64,000 bases of DNA from Pedobacter sp. FW305-3-2-15-E-R2A2 (GCF_038446955.1 NZ_CP151803.1:3844001-3908000), one strand, 5' to 3'; counted from the stretch's first letter, positions 18,418 through 27,070 are shown. A program made the numbers and translations. The notes: generated by a model not told the origin, from the letters alone.

Positions 18418-18969
18418 TTAAGCGTCGATTAAGTTTTCTTTTTCCAGTAAAGTCAGTACTTCGTTCCAGCTTTTAACCCGAACATGGTGATGTTGGTTCA
18501 CATTATGTGAAGCATCAAACATAATTGCTTTCCCTTTGCAGAAGTCCAGATTTTTACAATGATCATCAATCAGGTAGTCGGTATCGATGATGCTCTTGTC
18601 ACCGCAGAAAATGATATTCGTCCAGCTGATGAATGGAAAATGTTCTGCCAGCCATTGGTGTTTTTCGAATAAACATTGCGGAAATTCCATTGCTGCAGAT
18701 ACGATGTATACCTCATAATCTTCCATTAACCTGATCACCGCTGCCACTGCGCCTTCCATTACGGGAATCGTCCTGAAGAAACCAGGCGTATATACATATC
18801 TTTTAATGGCTGTTTTATCGGGAAAACCTTCAGGTTCTAAAACACCAAGTCTTTCTTCCCTTGGCACCCTGACGCCAAATTCATTTTCGTACCAGTCCAT
18901 GAATTGTTGTTCTATGTCTGCAAGAACCCCATCCATGTCAATTCCAATCGTCTTTTTTATCTTATCCAT
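18418..18969 (-). CDS. HAD-fold 5'(3')-deoxyribonucleotidase-like phosphatase
   Basis: The protein has 183 residues from the ATG at 18969. An ATG at 19017 is in frame, but it would place the start inside the TTGCAA cluster and add an unrelated hydrophobic tail. The catalytic motif is IGIDMDGVLADIE with the two Asp of the HAD nucleophile. PEGFPDKTAIKRYVYTPGFFRTIPVMEGA matches the cap of NT5C-type deoxynucleotidases, and TDYLIDDHCKNL is motif IV. The family removes 5' or 3' phosphates from (deoxy)nucleoside monophosphates in the cytosol. It diverges from a DeoR-family gene with shared operator-like repeats, so the two may be co-regulated. Confidence 0.78.
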   Translation of the reverse strand: MDKIKKTIGIDMDGVLADIEQQFMDWYENEFGVRVPREERLGVLEPEGFPDKTAIKRYVYTPGFFRTIPVMEGAVAAVIRLMEDYEVYIVSAAMEFPQCLFEKHQWLAEHFPFISWTNIIFCGDKSIIDTDYLIDDHCKNLDFCKGKAIMFDASHNVNQHHHVRVKSWNEVLTLLEKENLIDA

Positions 18970-18986
18970 GTGTTTTTCGTAATATA

Positions 18987-19059
18987 TTGCAACAAATATA
19001 GCAATAATTTGCAACATATTGCAATATATTACGCAATTTAAATCCTTATATTTGCAACA
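18987..19059. promoter_or_regulatory. Cluster of four phased TTGCAA sites in a divergent promoter
   Basis: The self-complementary hexamer TTGCAA occurs at 18987, 19009, 19019 and 19052. Three copies extend to TTGCAACA. The offsets of 22, 10 and 33 bp are close to two, one and three helical turns, so all sites would lie on one face of the DNA. They fill the spacer between the HAD gene and the DeoR-family gene. A TATATTTG at 19047-19054 fits the Bacteroidota TAnnTTTG -7 element, which would give a very short leader for the DeoR gene. Confidence 0.65.
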
Positions 19060-19061
19060 AT

Positions 19062-19811
19062 ATGATAAAGGAAGAACGATTACAACTGATCATAGAACAT
19101 ATCCGCAAAGAGCGAAAAGTTCTATTGGGTGATTTAAGTACGCTATTGGGTGTTTCTGAAGACACTGTTAGACGTGACATTAAGGAGCTATCAGACCAGG
19201 GTTTGCTTAAAGCCGTTCGTGGTGGTGCAATTTCCCGCTCTCCGATCCCACGACATTTTCGTGAACGTGAACATTATGATGTGAGCCATAAAGGCATCAT
19301 TGCAGAAAAGGCAGTCAAGCTGATCAAAAACGGGCAGGTTGTCCTGTTCGATTCCGGGACCTCTGTGCTTGCAATTGCCACACTCCTGCCGCTCGATCTG
19401 CAAATTACCGTAATTACCAATAGCTTTCCTGTTGCTTCGGTTCTGGAAGACCATCCCTGCATAGAAGTGATTTTCCTTGGCGGAAGATTAAACAAATCTT
19501 CCTTCTCTACTTCTGGTTTTGAAGTGATCCAGACGATCAGAGGCATCCGCCCGGACCTTTGTTTTTTAGGCATTTGTAGTATTGACCTGATCTCCGGTGT
19601 TACCGGAATCAGTTACGAAGATTGCCAGGTAAAAAAAGCAATGGTAGAGACATCTAAACAGATTATCGCACTTGCGACGGTAGAAAAACTAGGTACCACT
19701 GAACCCTATTACATCACCAGTATGAGTGATATTGATACCATTATCACCGATATTGATCCGGAGCATGAAAGCCTGAAAGCTTATAAAGATGCAGGAATCA
19801 GACTGGAATAA
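19062..19811 (+). CDS. DeoR/GlpR-family transcriptional regulator
   Basis: The protein has 249 residues. Residues 3-57 are the DeoR HTH (RLQLIIEHIRKERKV, LLGVSEDTVRRDIKEL). The sensor domain follows, with the phosphosugar-binding marks VVLFDSGTSVLAIA, ITVITNSFPVA and EVIFLGGRLNKSSF, and the late GVTGISYEDCQVKKAMV block. This family usually represses sugar-phosphate genes and responds to a phosphorylated intermediate. It diverges from the HAD phosphatase gene and converges on the uronate operon, whose last gene ends 30 bp away. The phased TTGCAA sites before its start suggest autoregulation and control of the HAD gene. Confidence 0.9.
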   Translation: MIKEERLQLIIEHIRKERKVLLGDLSTLLGVSEDTVRRDIKELSDQGLLKAVRGGAISRSPIPRHFREREHYDVSHKGIIAEKAVKLIKNGQVVLFDSGTSVLAIATLLPLDLQITVITNSFPVASVLEDHPCIEVIFLGGRLNKSSFSTSGFEVIQTIRGIRPDLCFLGICSIDLISGVTGISYEDCQVKKAMVETSKQIIALATVEKLGTTEPYYITSMSDIDTIITDIDPEHESLKAYKDAGIRLE

Positions 19812-19827
19812 AACAGCTGATTCCTGC
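19791..19827 (+). terminator. Hairpin spanning the 3' end of the DeoR gene
   Basis: GCAGGAATCAG at 19791-19801 is repeated in inverted form as CTGATTCCTGC at 19817-19827, an 11-bp perfect stem with a 15-nt loop that contains the stop codon. The left arm is coding. It lies between convergent genes and lacks a T-tract, so it may end or protect both transcripts. Confidence 0.5.
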
Positions 19828-19841
19828 AAATACTGATGATA

Positions 19842-21473
19842 TTAAAACAGATACCTGGTACTTAAGAAATTGGAACTGTTACCTTCCACAATTTCATTGA
19901 TCAGGTGTTTGTTGTTTTCATTCAATTTCGTTGCCACCAGGGAACGGATCGAGAAGGAGCGCAAAGCATCAACCACTGATAAAGTGCCTTCGGCACTGTC
20001 TTTTCTTCCCGTGAACGGAAACACATCCGGGCCACGCTGACATTGACAATTGATATTTACACGGCTCACCTGATTCACTAATGGATCAATTAATGCCGCA
20101 ATCTCTTCTTCGTCATTGCTAAAAATGCTGACCTGCTGACCATGAGTAGATTCGATCAGGTAGTCGATCGTTTCTTCCAGATCATCGAAAGGAACCACCG
20201 GAATTACCGGACCAAACTGCTCCTCGGTATACAGCTTCATTTCTTTGTTTACCGGATATACAATTGCCGGATATACAAAAGATTCATTCACTGCTCCCCC
20301 ATGTTCATTGATCACCGTTGCACCATTTGCGACGGCATCAGCGATACATTCCTGCAAATAGGCAGGCTTATGTGGTTCTGGCAGAGGGGTTAAAGAAACG
20401 CCGTTTTCCCAGGGCATTCCAAATTTCAGTTGCCCGACTGCCTTCGTCAGCTCCTTTAGAAAGACATCCGCCAGTGTCCGGTGAATAAAAATAATCTTTA
20501 ATGCTGTACAACGTTGCCCATTAAAGGACAAAGCGCCCAGCACGGTTTCCTGAACCGCCAGCTGAACATCTGCTTTGGCTGTAATGATCGCTGCATTCTT
20601 GGCATCCAGGCCGAGGATAGCCCTCAGACGGTTTACTTTTGGATGTAATTTTTTCAGTTCATTTGCGACCTTACTGGAACCAATTAAAGTCAACACATTG
20701 ATCTGACCAGATTTCATCAGGTCAGGAATGATTTTATTCCCCCGTCCATAGATCGTATTGACCACGCCTTTTGGAAAACAATCCCGAAAGGCTTCCAACA
20801 AAGGATAATGTAATAAAGTTCCGTGTTTAGGCGGTTTAAACAGCAAGGTATTCCCCATGATCAATGCCGGAATCAGGGTCGTAAAGGTTTCATTCAACGG
20901 GTAATTGAAAGGCCCCATACACAATACAACGCCCAAAGGGGAACGTCTGATCTGCGCCACGATTCCCTGCTCAATACTGAACCTGGAAGACTGGCGGTCC
21001 AGGTCTTTCAAGGCATCTATCGTCGCATGAATGTATTCTACGGTCCGGTCAAACTCTTTGACAGAATCTGCATAAGATTTACCAATCTCCCACATCAGTA
21101 GTTTCACGACGATTGCTTTCTTCTCTATAATCCGGCCGGTAAATTTCTCTACACAGCTGATTCTGTCGCCGACACTCATGGTTGGCCATTCGCCTCTTCC
21201 ATTGTTGTAAGCAGTCACAGCGGCATCCAATGCTTCGGCCGCTTCCTTTTCACTACATAAAGGATAAGTCCCAATCACTTTGCGCTTCAGCCCTTCCGGG
21301 GTTTTCAGACAGATTGGCGACAACACTTCATGTACTTCTCCATCCCATGCACGTAGTTCACCATTGCTCAGGTATTCCCGCTGGTGAACCTCCTCTTCTA
21401 ATTTAAATTCCTCCGGAACCTGATGTGCTTCCACAAAGATGGCCTGGAGCTGTTCATTAAAATTCATAGTCAT
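19842..21473 (-). CDS. GapN-like aldehyde dehydrogenase (non-phosphorylating G3P dehydrogenase type)
   Basis: The protein has 543 residues, of ALDH length plus ~50 N-terminal residues. The oxyanion/cofactor block is LCMGPFNYPLNE, with FKPPKHG for NAD(P) binding. The nucleophile is Cys322 in FNGQRCTALK, followed by EEQFGPVIPV. The overall pattern matches NADP-dependent non-phosphorylating glyceraldehyde-3-phosphate dehydrogenases. Oddly, the position of the usual general-base Glu in ELGGK, 34 residues before the Cys, is Gly288 in ILGLDAKNAAI. It is the last gene of the uronate operon, 27 bp after the transporter, so its substrate could be the glyceraldehyde 3-phosphate released by the KDPG aldolase. 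A hexuronate-semialdehyde role is an alternative. Confidence 0.8.
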   Translation of the reverse strand: MTMNFNEQLQAIFVEAHQVPEEFKLEEEVHQREYLSNGELRAWDGEVHEVLSPICLKTPEGLKRKVIGTYPLCSEKEAAEALDAAVTAYNNGRGEWPTMSVGDRISCVEKFTGRIIEKKAIVVKLLMWEIGKSYADSVKEFDRTVEYIHATIDALKDLDRQSSRFSIEQGIVAQIRRSPLGVVLCMGPFNYPLNETFTTLIPALIMGNTLLFKPPKHGTLLHYPLLEAFRDCFPKGVVNTIYGRGNKIIPDLMKSGQINVLTLIGSSKVANELKKLHPKVNRLRAILGLDAKNAAIITAKADVQLAVQETVLGALSFNGQRCTALKIIFIHRTLADVFLKELTKAVGQLKFGMPWENGVSLTPLPEPHKPAYLQECIADAVANGATVINEHGGAVNESFVYPAIVYPVNKEMKLYTEEQFGPVIPVVPFDDLEETIDYLIESTHGQQVSIFSNDEEEIAALIDPLVNQVSRVNINCQCQRGPDVFPFTGRKDSAEGTLSVVDALRSFSIRSLVATKLNENNKHLINEIVEGNSSNFLSTRYLF

Positions 21474-21500
21474 ATGGTCGGTTAGGTTAATCTTACAGAT

Positions 21501-22868
21501 TTATAAATCAGTGATCGGTGTGTATTTTGGAACCAGTGATTTCATCACTACCCAGGCCAGTAAATAAGCCACCGCACAAATCGCAAACATAATGGTATAG
21601 CCTGTCTGTGTATGTCCTAACAGCTTGTAATGGTCAAACAGGGCGCCGCCTAATTTCGACATCACCACGCCGCCCATACCGCCGGCCATACCACCAATTC
21701 CGATTACCGAAGCGATGCTTTTTTTAGGAAACATATCGGAAACAGTGGTGAAAATATTTGCTGACCATGCCTGGTGTGCAGAAGCACCAATTCCAATCAG
21801 GACCACAGGGATCCAGAAGCTAATGTGCCCCAGAGGCTGTGCCGCCAATACCAATAATGGAAATAAGGCAATGACAAACATGGCACGCATGCGTCCGTCA
21901 TAAGGCGAATATCCCTTTTTAATGAAGTACATCGGGAACCATCCCCCGCCAATACTTCCAATCATCGTCATGCTATACAATACCGTTAAAGGCATCATGA
22001 TGTCTGTTCCCGTTAAGCTGTACTGTACTTTAAGGTAAGAAGGCAGCCAGAACAGGAAGAACCACCAAACTCCATCGGTCATGAACTTACCGAAGGCAAA
22101 TGCCCAGGTTTGTTTGTATCCTAATAATTTAAACCAGGCTACCTTTTCAGTTGGGGCGACTTCCGCTACCGGCGCTTCCTCCTGCTGATCGCTATTGATA
22201 TAAGCCAGTTCAGCTGCGTTCATGCGTTTTTGTTTTTCTGGTTTATCATAAAAAACATACCAGAAGCCCAGCCAGATAAAGCCAACTGCACCTACAATGA
22301 TAAACGCAGATTCCCATCCCCAGACTTTTGCGATCCATGGCACTGTTAGCGGTGCTAAAATGGCGCCAACATTGGCTCCGGAGTTAAAGATTCCGGTAGC
22401 AAAAGAACGTTCTTTCTTTGGGAAATATTCTGCAGTCGCCTTAATGGCTGCCGGAAAATTTGCCGATTCACCAAAAGCCAGGACGGCTCTTGCCAGGATA
22501 AAGCCGATTACGGAAACCGGTACCATTCCTAATCCGACCCAACTGATCAGTGCTGCTGCACTTACGCCGATAGGTACCGCAACCGCATGCATGATGGCGC
22601 CTATAGACCAGATGATCAGCGCAATGATGTATCCCCATTTCGTTCCCAAACGGTCTACAAACCTTCCTGCAAAGAGCATGGAGATGGCATATACAAATTG
22701 AAATGCCGCTGTGATATTGGCATAGTCACTATTGGTCCAGTTAAATTCTTTCTCCAGCATGGGATGCAGGAGGCTCAACACCTGACGGTCAAGGTAATTG
22801 ACTGTCGTTGCAAAAAACAATAATGCACAGATTGTCCATCTGTAATTACCCATTTTAGTCTCTTTCAT
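21501..22868 (-). CDS. MFS hexuronate transporter (ExuT-like)
   Basis: The protein has 455 residues and 12 predicted membrane helices. The anion:cation symporter signature is visible: NYLDRQVLS in helix 1, FAGRFVDRLGTKWGY between helices 2 and 3, and AVLAFGESANFPAAIKATAEYFPKKERS in helix 4 and its loop. This is the ExuT/glucarate/sialate branch, carrying uronates into the cytosol by proton symport. It lies between the KDPG aldolase gene (39 bp upstream) and the GapN-like gene. The substrate is taken to be galacturonate or glucuronate from the operon context. Confidence 0.88.
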   Translation of the reverse strand: MKETKMGNYRWTICALLFFATTVNYLDRQVLSLLHPMLEKEFNWTNSDYANITAAFQFVYAISMLFAGRFVDRLGTKWGYIIALIIWSIGAIMHAVAVPIGVSAAALISWVGLGMVPVSVIGFILARAVLAFGESANFPAAIKATAEYFPKKERSFATGIFNSGANVGAILAPLTVPWIAKVWGWESAFIIVGAVGFIWLGFWYVFYDKPEKQKRMNAAELAYINSDQQEEAPVAEVAPTEKVAWFKLLGYKQTWAFAFGKFMTDGVWWFFLFWLPSYLKVQYSLTGTDIMMPLTVLYSMTMIGSIGGGWFPMYFIKKGYSPYDGRMRAMFVIALFPLLVLAAQPLGHISFWIPVVLIGIGASAHQAWSANIFTTVSDMFPKKSIASVIGIGGMAGGMGGVVMSKLGGALFDHYKLLGHTQTGYTIMFAICAVAYLLAWVVMKSLVPKYTPITDL

Positions 22869-22907
22869 TATATTTGGCTTTGGTTGGTTAGGTCAATTGG
22901 TTGGGCA

Positions 22908-23567
22908 TTATCTGCCCGATTTTACCAGATCAATTGTCTTTCTGGTTAAGGTGTCTAATTCGTTATAATTTTTGTTTTCTAATATTTCTTTACTGATCAG
23001 CTTGCTGCCCATGCCAACTGCACAAACGCCCGATTTAAACCAGTCGCTGATGTTGCGCTGCTCAATCTCCACTCCACCTGTCGGGATGAACAACTGACCT
23101 GGAAAAAGATCTTTAATCGCCGACATATAAGATGGGCCAAGAATGTTTGCAGGAAACAATTTGATCAATCCGGCTTTGAGCTGATGGGCAGTATTGATCT
23201 CTGTAGGCGTAAAACATCCCGGAATCCAGAGTAAACCTTTGGAATGAACCAGTTCGCCTACTTCAGGATTTACGATTGGGCAAACGATAAAATGGGCGCC
23301 AACGGCGATAAAATCTTCTGCTTCTTTAACTGTTTTTATCGTGCCTATTCCCAGGTAAAGGTCTTGCATTTCCGTTTTAAGTGTCTCTATCAGCATACTG
23401 AAATTCGCCAGAGCTGCAGGACCACGATTGGTATATTCCAACACTCTGATTCCCGCTTTATATAATGTCCTGATAATATCCAGACTCACCTGAGCATCTT
23501 CAAAATAAAATAATGGAAGGATTCCCTGATCTGTGATGGCTTTTAAAGAACTTTCTTTTGTTTTCAT
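22908..23567 (-). CDS. kdgA: 2-keto-3-deoxy-6-phosphogluconate aldolase
   Basis: The protein has 219 residues, the usual length of the class I Eda family. The catalytic residues can be read: Glu44 in VLEYTNRGP, Schiff-base Lys136 in LIKLFPAN, and Thr163 in FIPTGGVE. It splits KDPG into pyruvate and glyceraldehyde 3-phosphate in the cytosol. It directly follows the KDG kinase gene (40 bp) and precedes the hexuronate transporter, completing the lower half of uronate breakdown. The related KDPGal activity is possible, but the kinase next door favours KDPG. Confidence 0.92.
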   Translation of the reverse strand: MKTKESSLKAITDQGILPLFYFEDAQVSLDIIRTLYKAGIRVLEYTNRGPAALANFSMLIETLKTEMQDLYLGIGTIKTVKEAEDFIAVGAHFIVCPIVNPEVGELVHSKGLLWIPGCFTPTEINTAHQLKAGLIKLFPANILGPSYMSAIKDLFPGQLFIPTGGVEIEQRNISDWFKSGVCAVGMGSKLISKEILENKNYNELDTLTRKTIDLVKSGR

Positions 23568-23607
23568 TTCTATATTTTTTTACCGTACGTCTTATTTATT
23601 TTTCTGT

Positions 23608-24633
23608 TTAAAAGCTGGTTTCATAAGGTTGAACCACCAGCTGAATGTCTTCGATTTTTGTGGTATTGAAATCAGTGGTCGTAAAAAGCTTGGCGAAGGC
23701 CGCGCGGGTAGCAAATCCAAGAATTTCTGCAGGAGGCAGCTGATGGTAAAAACCATAAATCAAGCCTGCCATATAACAATCACCGCTTCCTATTTTTCCG
23801 CCGATCTTTTCCGCGCGGTACTCTTTGGAAACAAACAACTCATTTTCCGTAAACAAAGTGCTGTAATATTTAACACCGGTTTTAAAGTCAAACCTGAAGG
23901 TATTGGCTACTGCAGTACATTTAGGAAATGCAGCGATAATCGCTTTGGAGCTTATTGTTGCCTGTTCCAAATAATGTGCTTTCAGGTCTGCTTCGACCAG
24001 GCCCGCAGGTACAGGAATGCCCAGCATGTTTTCAGCGGCCCAGATGTTTCCCATGATGAGGTCGCAATACGGGGCCAAAAGCGGCATGACATCTATCGGA
24101 TCTTTTCCGTATTTCCATAATTTACTTCTGAAATTCAGGTCCAGTGAAATGCGGATATTCCTTTCGGAAGCCGCCTTTAACGCTTCTTCACATACCGCTG
24201 CAACATCTGCGTTTAATGCCGGACAAATCGCGCTGAAATGAAACCAGCTAATTCCTTCGAAAACGGCATCCCAATCAATTATCCCTGTTTTTAGGGTAGA
24301 GAAAGAAGAATAATTACGGTCGTAAATTACACCCGAGTTCTTGAGGTCTTTCCCGTTAGCCAGGTAATATAAACCAATCCGTTCTCCCAGGTATTGCATC
24401 GGACTCGTGTCTATATTCAGCTGATCCAGATGAGCAACCACCTGTCTGCTCAAAAAATTATCCGGTACCGCAGAAAGGTAAGCCGAAGGAACACCCCAAA
24501 GTGCCAAAGCAGCCGCGACGTTGGCTTCTGCCCCTCCCACGTAAAAAGGAAGGTTATTTTCTTTCAGCCAGGCTCCCTCTACATCCGGGGAAATCCTCAA
24601 TAACAGTTCACCAAAGTTTAAAACCTTGCCCAT
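23608..24633 (-). CDS. kdgK: 2-keto-3-deoxygluconate kinase (PfkB family)
   Basis: The protein has 341 residues with the ribokinase/PfkB fold. The N-terminal Gly-rich sugar site is NLPFYVGGAEANVAAALALWG. The C-terminal active-site signature is EKIGGKIGSGDCYMAGLIYGF, carrying the catalytic Asp. The conserved Tyr-Tyr stretch (RIGLYYLANGKDLKNSGVIY) matches KDG kinases. It phosphorylates 2-keto-3-deoxy-D-gluconate to KDPG, the substrate of the aldolase encoded 40 bp downstream. The start is only 6 bp from the uxaC stop, so translation is probably coupled. Confidence 0.9.
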   Translation of the reverse strand: MGKVLNFGELLLRISPDVEGAWLKENNLPFYVGGAEANVAAALALWGVPSAYLSAVPDNFLSRQVVAHLDQLNIDTSPMQYLGERIGLYYLANGKDLKNSGVIYDRNYSSFSTLKTGIIDWDAVFEGISWFHFSAICPALNADVAAVCEEALKAASERNIRISLDLNFRSKLWKYGKDPIDVMPLLAPYCDLIMGNIWAAENMLGIPVPAGLVEADLKAHYLEQATISSKAIIAAFPKCTAVANTFRFDFKTGVKYYSTLFTENELFVSKEYRAEKIGGKIGSGDCYMAGLIYGFYHQLPPAEILGFATRAAFAKLFTTTDFNTTKIEDIQLVVQPYETSF

Positions 24634-24639
24634 ATATCA

Positions 24640-26040
24640 TTAAAAATTAAAATATTCTTTTGCATTGTTATAGCAGATGTCCTGAATCACTTTTCCAAGC
24701 CATTCCTGATCATCAGGCAACTCCCCGTTTTCCACATCATCCCCAAAAAGGTTGCATAAAATCCTTCTGAAGTACTCATGACGGGGATAAGATAAAAAGC
24801 TCCTGCTGTCGGTAAGCATCCCTACAAAACGACTCAGTAAACCCATATTTGACAAGGTATTGATCTGCTTGATCATCCCTTCTTTCTGATCCAGGAACCA
24901 CCATGCCGAACCCCATTGAACCTTTCCGGCAACTGTCCCATCATTGTAATTGCCAATCATCGTAGCCATCAACTCATTGTCGGCTGGATTTAAGTTATAC
25001 AGAATGGTCTTTGTCAGGCAATTTTGAGCATCCAGTTTGTTTAAGAACTTAGACAGTGCCTTTCCCTGTGGCAAATCACCGATCGAATCAAATCCGGTAT
25101 CCGGACCCAACTGCGTCAATAACCGGTCATTGTTGTTTCTTAAGGCGCCCAAATGGTATTGTTGTACCCATCCTTTTTCATGGTCCCATAAGGCAAATTG
25201 AAACAGTAAAGCCGATTTAAACTGAGTTCTTTCTTCGATCGTCAAAGGAATTTCATTTCTGATCTTTCCATAAATGTCTTTTATGTCCTCTTCGGTATAA
25301 TCATCGGCATAGATCTGTTCCAGGCCATGGTCAGAAACAGAGCAACCATTTTCCGCAAAGTAATCATGTCTTGATTTAAGCGCAGACAGGTAGGCATCCA
25401 GATCATTTAATTCCCGGCCTGTTAAAGCCGAAAGCTGATCGATATATTTATTCAGCGCCTGCTGGTCATCTGGATTCATCGCTTTATCCGGACGGAATGC
25501 CGGAAGCACTTTGATGTCCAGTCCATCGTTCTTTATTTTTTGGTGGTGCTCCAGGGAATCCAAAGGATCATCGGTGGTACATAAGGTTTTCACCTTCATT
25601 TTCCGCAACAGGTTTTGCACGGAATATTCCGGTGTCTGTAGTTTAGCGGTACATTCTTCATAAATCCGCTCTGCATTTGCCGGAGAAAGCACCTCATGTA
25701 CATCAAAGTAACGTTGTAGTTCCAGGTGTGTCCAGTGGTATAAAGGGTTTCTTAAAGTATAGGGCACGGTTTCGGCCCACTTTTTAAATTTCTCCAGATC
25801 AGTAGCGTTACCGGTAATGTAATGTTCATCAATACCGTTGGCACGCATTGCACGCCATTTATAATGATCGCCATAGAGCCAAACCTGGGTAATATTTTCA
25901 AACCTGAAATCGTTTGCAATTTGATCCGGCATTAAATGATTATGGTAATCAATAACCGGCATCTGTTTTGCAAAATTATGATATAGCGTTTGCGCTGTTT
26001 TGGTCTGTAATAAGAAATTGTCGTCTAAAAAGTTCTTCAC
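24640..26040 (-). CDS. uxaC: Glucuronate/galacturonate isomerase
   Basis: The protein has 466 residues, the family length. The start is GTG at 26040. The N-terminus FLDDNFLLQTKTAQTLYHNF aligns with known UxaC proteins, and no closer ATG exists. The metal-site motif is VIDYHNHLMPD, with further conserved blocks WLYGDHYKWRAMRANG, TTDDPLDSLEHH and SRSFLSYPRHEYFRR. It converts D-glucuronate to D-fructuronate and D-galacturonate to D-tagaturonate. It is the first gene of the operon uxaC-kdgK-kdgA-transporter-GapN. The next pathway steps (UxaB/UxaA or UxuB/UxuA) are not in this window and must lie elsewhere. An operator-like motif lies 115 bp upstream. Confidence 0.95.
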   Translation of the reverse strand: MKNFLDDNFLLQTKTAQTLYHNFAKQMPVIDYHNHLMPDQIANDFRFENITQVWLYGDHYKWRAMRANGIDEHYITGNATDLEKFKKWAETVPYTLRNPLYHWTHLELQRYFDVHEVLSPANAERIYEECTAKLQTPEYSVQNLLRKMKVKTLCTTDDPLDSLEHHQKIKNDGLDIKVLPAFRPDKAMNPDDQQALNKYIDQLSALTGRELNDLDAYLSALKSRHDYFAENGCSVSDHGLEQIYADDYTEEDIKDIYGKIRNEIPLTIEERTQFKSALLFQFALWDHEKGWVQQYHLGALRNNNDRLLTQLGPDTGFDSIGDLPQGKALSKFLNKLDAQNCLTKTILYNLNPADNELMATMIGNYNDGTVAGKVQWGSAWWFLDQKEGMIKQINTLSNMGLLSRFVGMLTDSRSFLSYPRHEYFRRILCNLFGDDVENGELPDDQEWLGKVIQDICYNNAKEYFNF

Positions 26041-26153
26041 AATAATATTTTTAAATGTATTAATTTTTATAGATAAAGCGGCAAAATGTTATACCTCAAA
26101 AACAATTCTACATAATTATTATAAGGATTAACAGGCTTCATCCGGAATTATTT

Positions 26154-26166
26154 GCGCAATCGTTAT
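26154..26166. promoter_or_regulatory. Operator-like site upstream of uxaC
   Basis: CGCAATCGTTA at 26155-26165 repeats exactly the core of the 20-bp near-palindrome at 27071-27090. It lies 115 bp upstream of the uxaC start and overlaps the stop codon of the gene before it. The central TCG resembles LacI-family half-site junctions. The regulator would be encoded outside the window, or be the DeoR protein, which is less likely from the motif. Confidence 0.5.
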
Positions 26167-26969
26167 AGGCAGCTTTTGATCCAGTCGGCCAGATCCCGGG
26201 CTGCATTTAAATTGTCGAAGGCAAGGGGAAGTTTCTTTCCGTCTACATATTCATTGTAAAGCCATGGATCGCCGATGGCAAAAACCGCTCCTTTACCGTA
26301 TTTCGCAATGGCGATGACCTGATCCCCGTCCTTGTCCTTCAGAACGGATTTTGCAGCGTCAGTCAACGTTAACGTGCTGTATTCCTTGATGAACAATTGC
26401 CTGGCTGTTTTAAAAAACTGATTTTCAGGGGAAATGTCCACTCTTCCCATTTCAAATTCGTTTTTGGTCACCCTCCCCTTACTGTTCAGATTGAACTGAA
26501 TCCCAAAGTGTTTGGCGAGCTGGTTCAGATGCGCCAACTCTGCATTTCCGGTGTCGTTTGCCATCAGCAACAATACACCGCCGGCTTTGAGCCATGAAGT
26601 AATGGCAGAAATGTCCTGTTCGTTTATAAAGCTGGGGGTTGGATTTTCCTTTTCAATATCCGGATCAACAATGATGTATACTGAAGCATGTTTTAAATTG
26701 GCCTTCGTCGGCGCAGCCCTTAATGTTTCTGTTGTAAAACCTTTATCCTTAAGTACTCCGGCAAATAAGGAAAAGCCTACACCGCTGTTTTCCTCCCATT
26801 TGTAATGCCAGGATTGTGGGGTCCCATTTGGATCTTTTTTAATTTCATTGTTAAAATAAGAGTCCAGTAATACCAGAGGCTGTCCGCTTAGCTTAGGTGC
26901 TGATTGGGCATAACACGCTCCTGTGCAGAGCAATGTAAACAAAACAGGGAAAATGGAACTTTTGCTCAT
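26163..26969 (-). CDS. Secreted DUF4350/glutamine-amidotransferase-like-fold protein
   Basis: The protein has 268 residues with a signal peptide (IFPVLFTLLCTGACYAQ). The fold appears to be a Rossmann-like class I glutamine amidotransferase type without a catalytic Cys: PLVLLDSYFNNE, ASVYIIVDPDIEKE, AGGVLLLMANDTGNAE and GKGAVFAIGDPWLYNEY. In other Bacteroidota, similar sequence often forms the C-terminal part of GH88/GH105-type unsaturated-uronyl hydrolases, and here it stands alone. It shares an operator-like core with uxaC and precedes that operon by 122 bp, which fits a role in pectin or uronate use. No enzymatic residues are evident; it may bind sugar. Confidence 0.6.
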   Translation of the reverse strand: MSKSSIFPVLFTLLCTGACYAQSAPKLSGQPLVLLDSYFNNEIKKDPNGTPQSWHYKWEENSGVGFSLFAGVLKDKGFTTETLRAAPTKANLKHASVYIIVDPDIEKENPTPSFINEQDISAITSWLKAGGVLLLMANDTGNAELAHLNQLAKHFGIQFNLNSKGRVTKNEFEMGRVDISPENQFFKTARQLFIKEYSTLTLTDAAKSVLKDKDGDQVIAIAKYGKGAVFAIGDPWLYNEYVDGKKLPLAFDNLNAARDLADWIKSCL

Positions 26970-27070
26970 ATCCTGGTTAATTCTTTTGAAGATTTGGTTA
27001 GGGCCCTATTCCGGGCTGATACAAGTCTACAAAGATTAGACAGCTAATGAAACAAATGCGCGGGAAAAAA

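Noticed and set aside
18970..19017. Upstream ATG of the HAD phosphatase gene
   Set aside because: It would place the start within the TTGCAA operator cluster and add a hydrophobic tail absent from the family.
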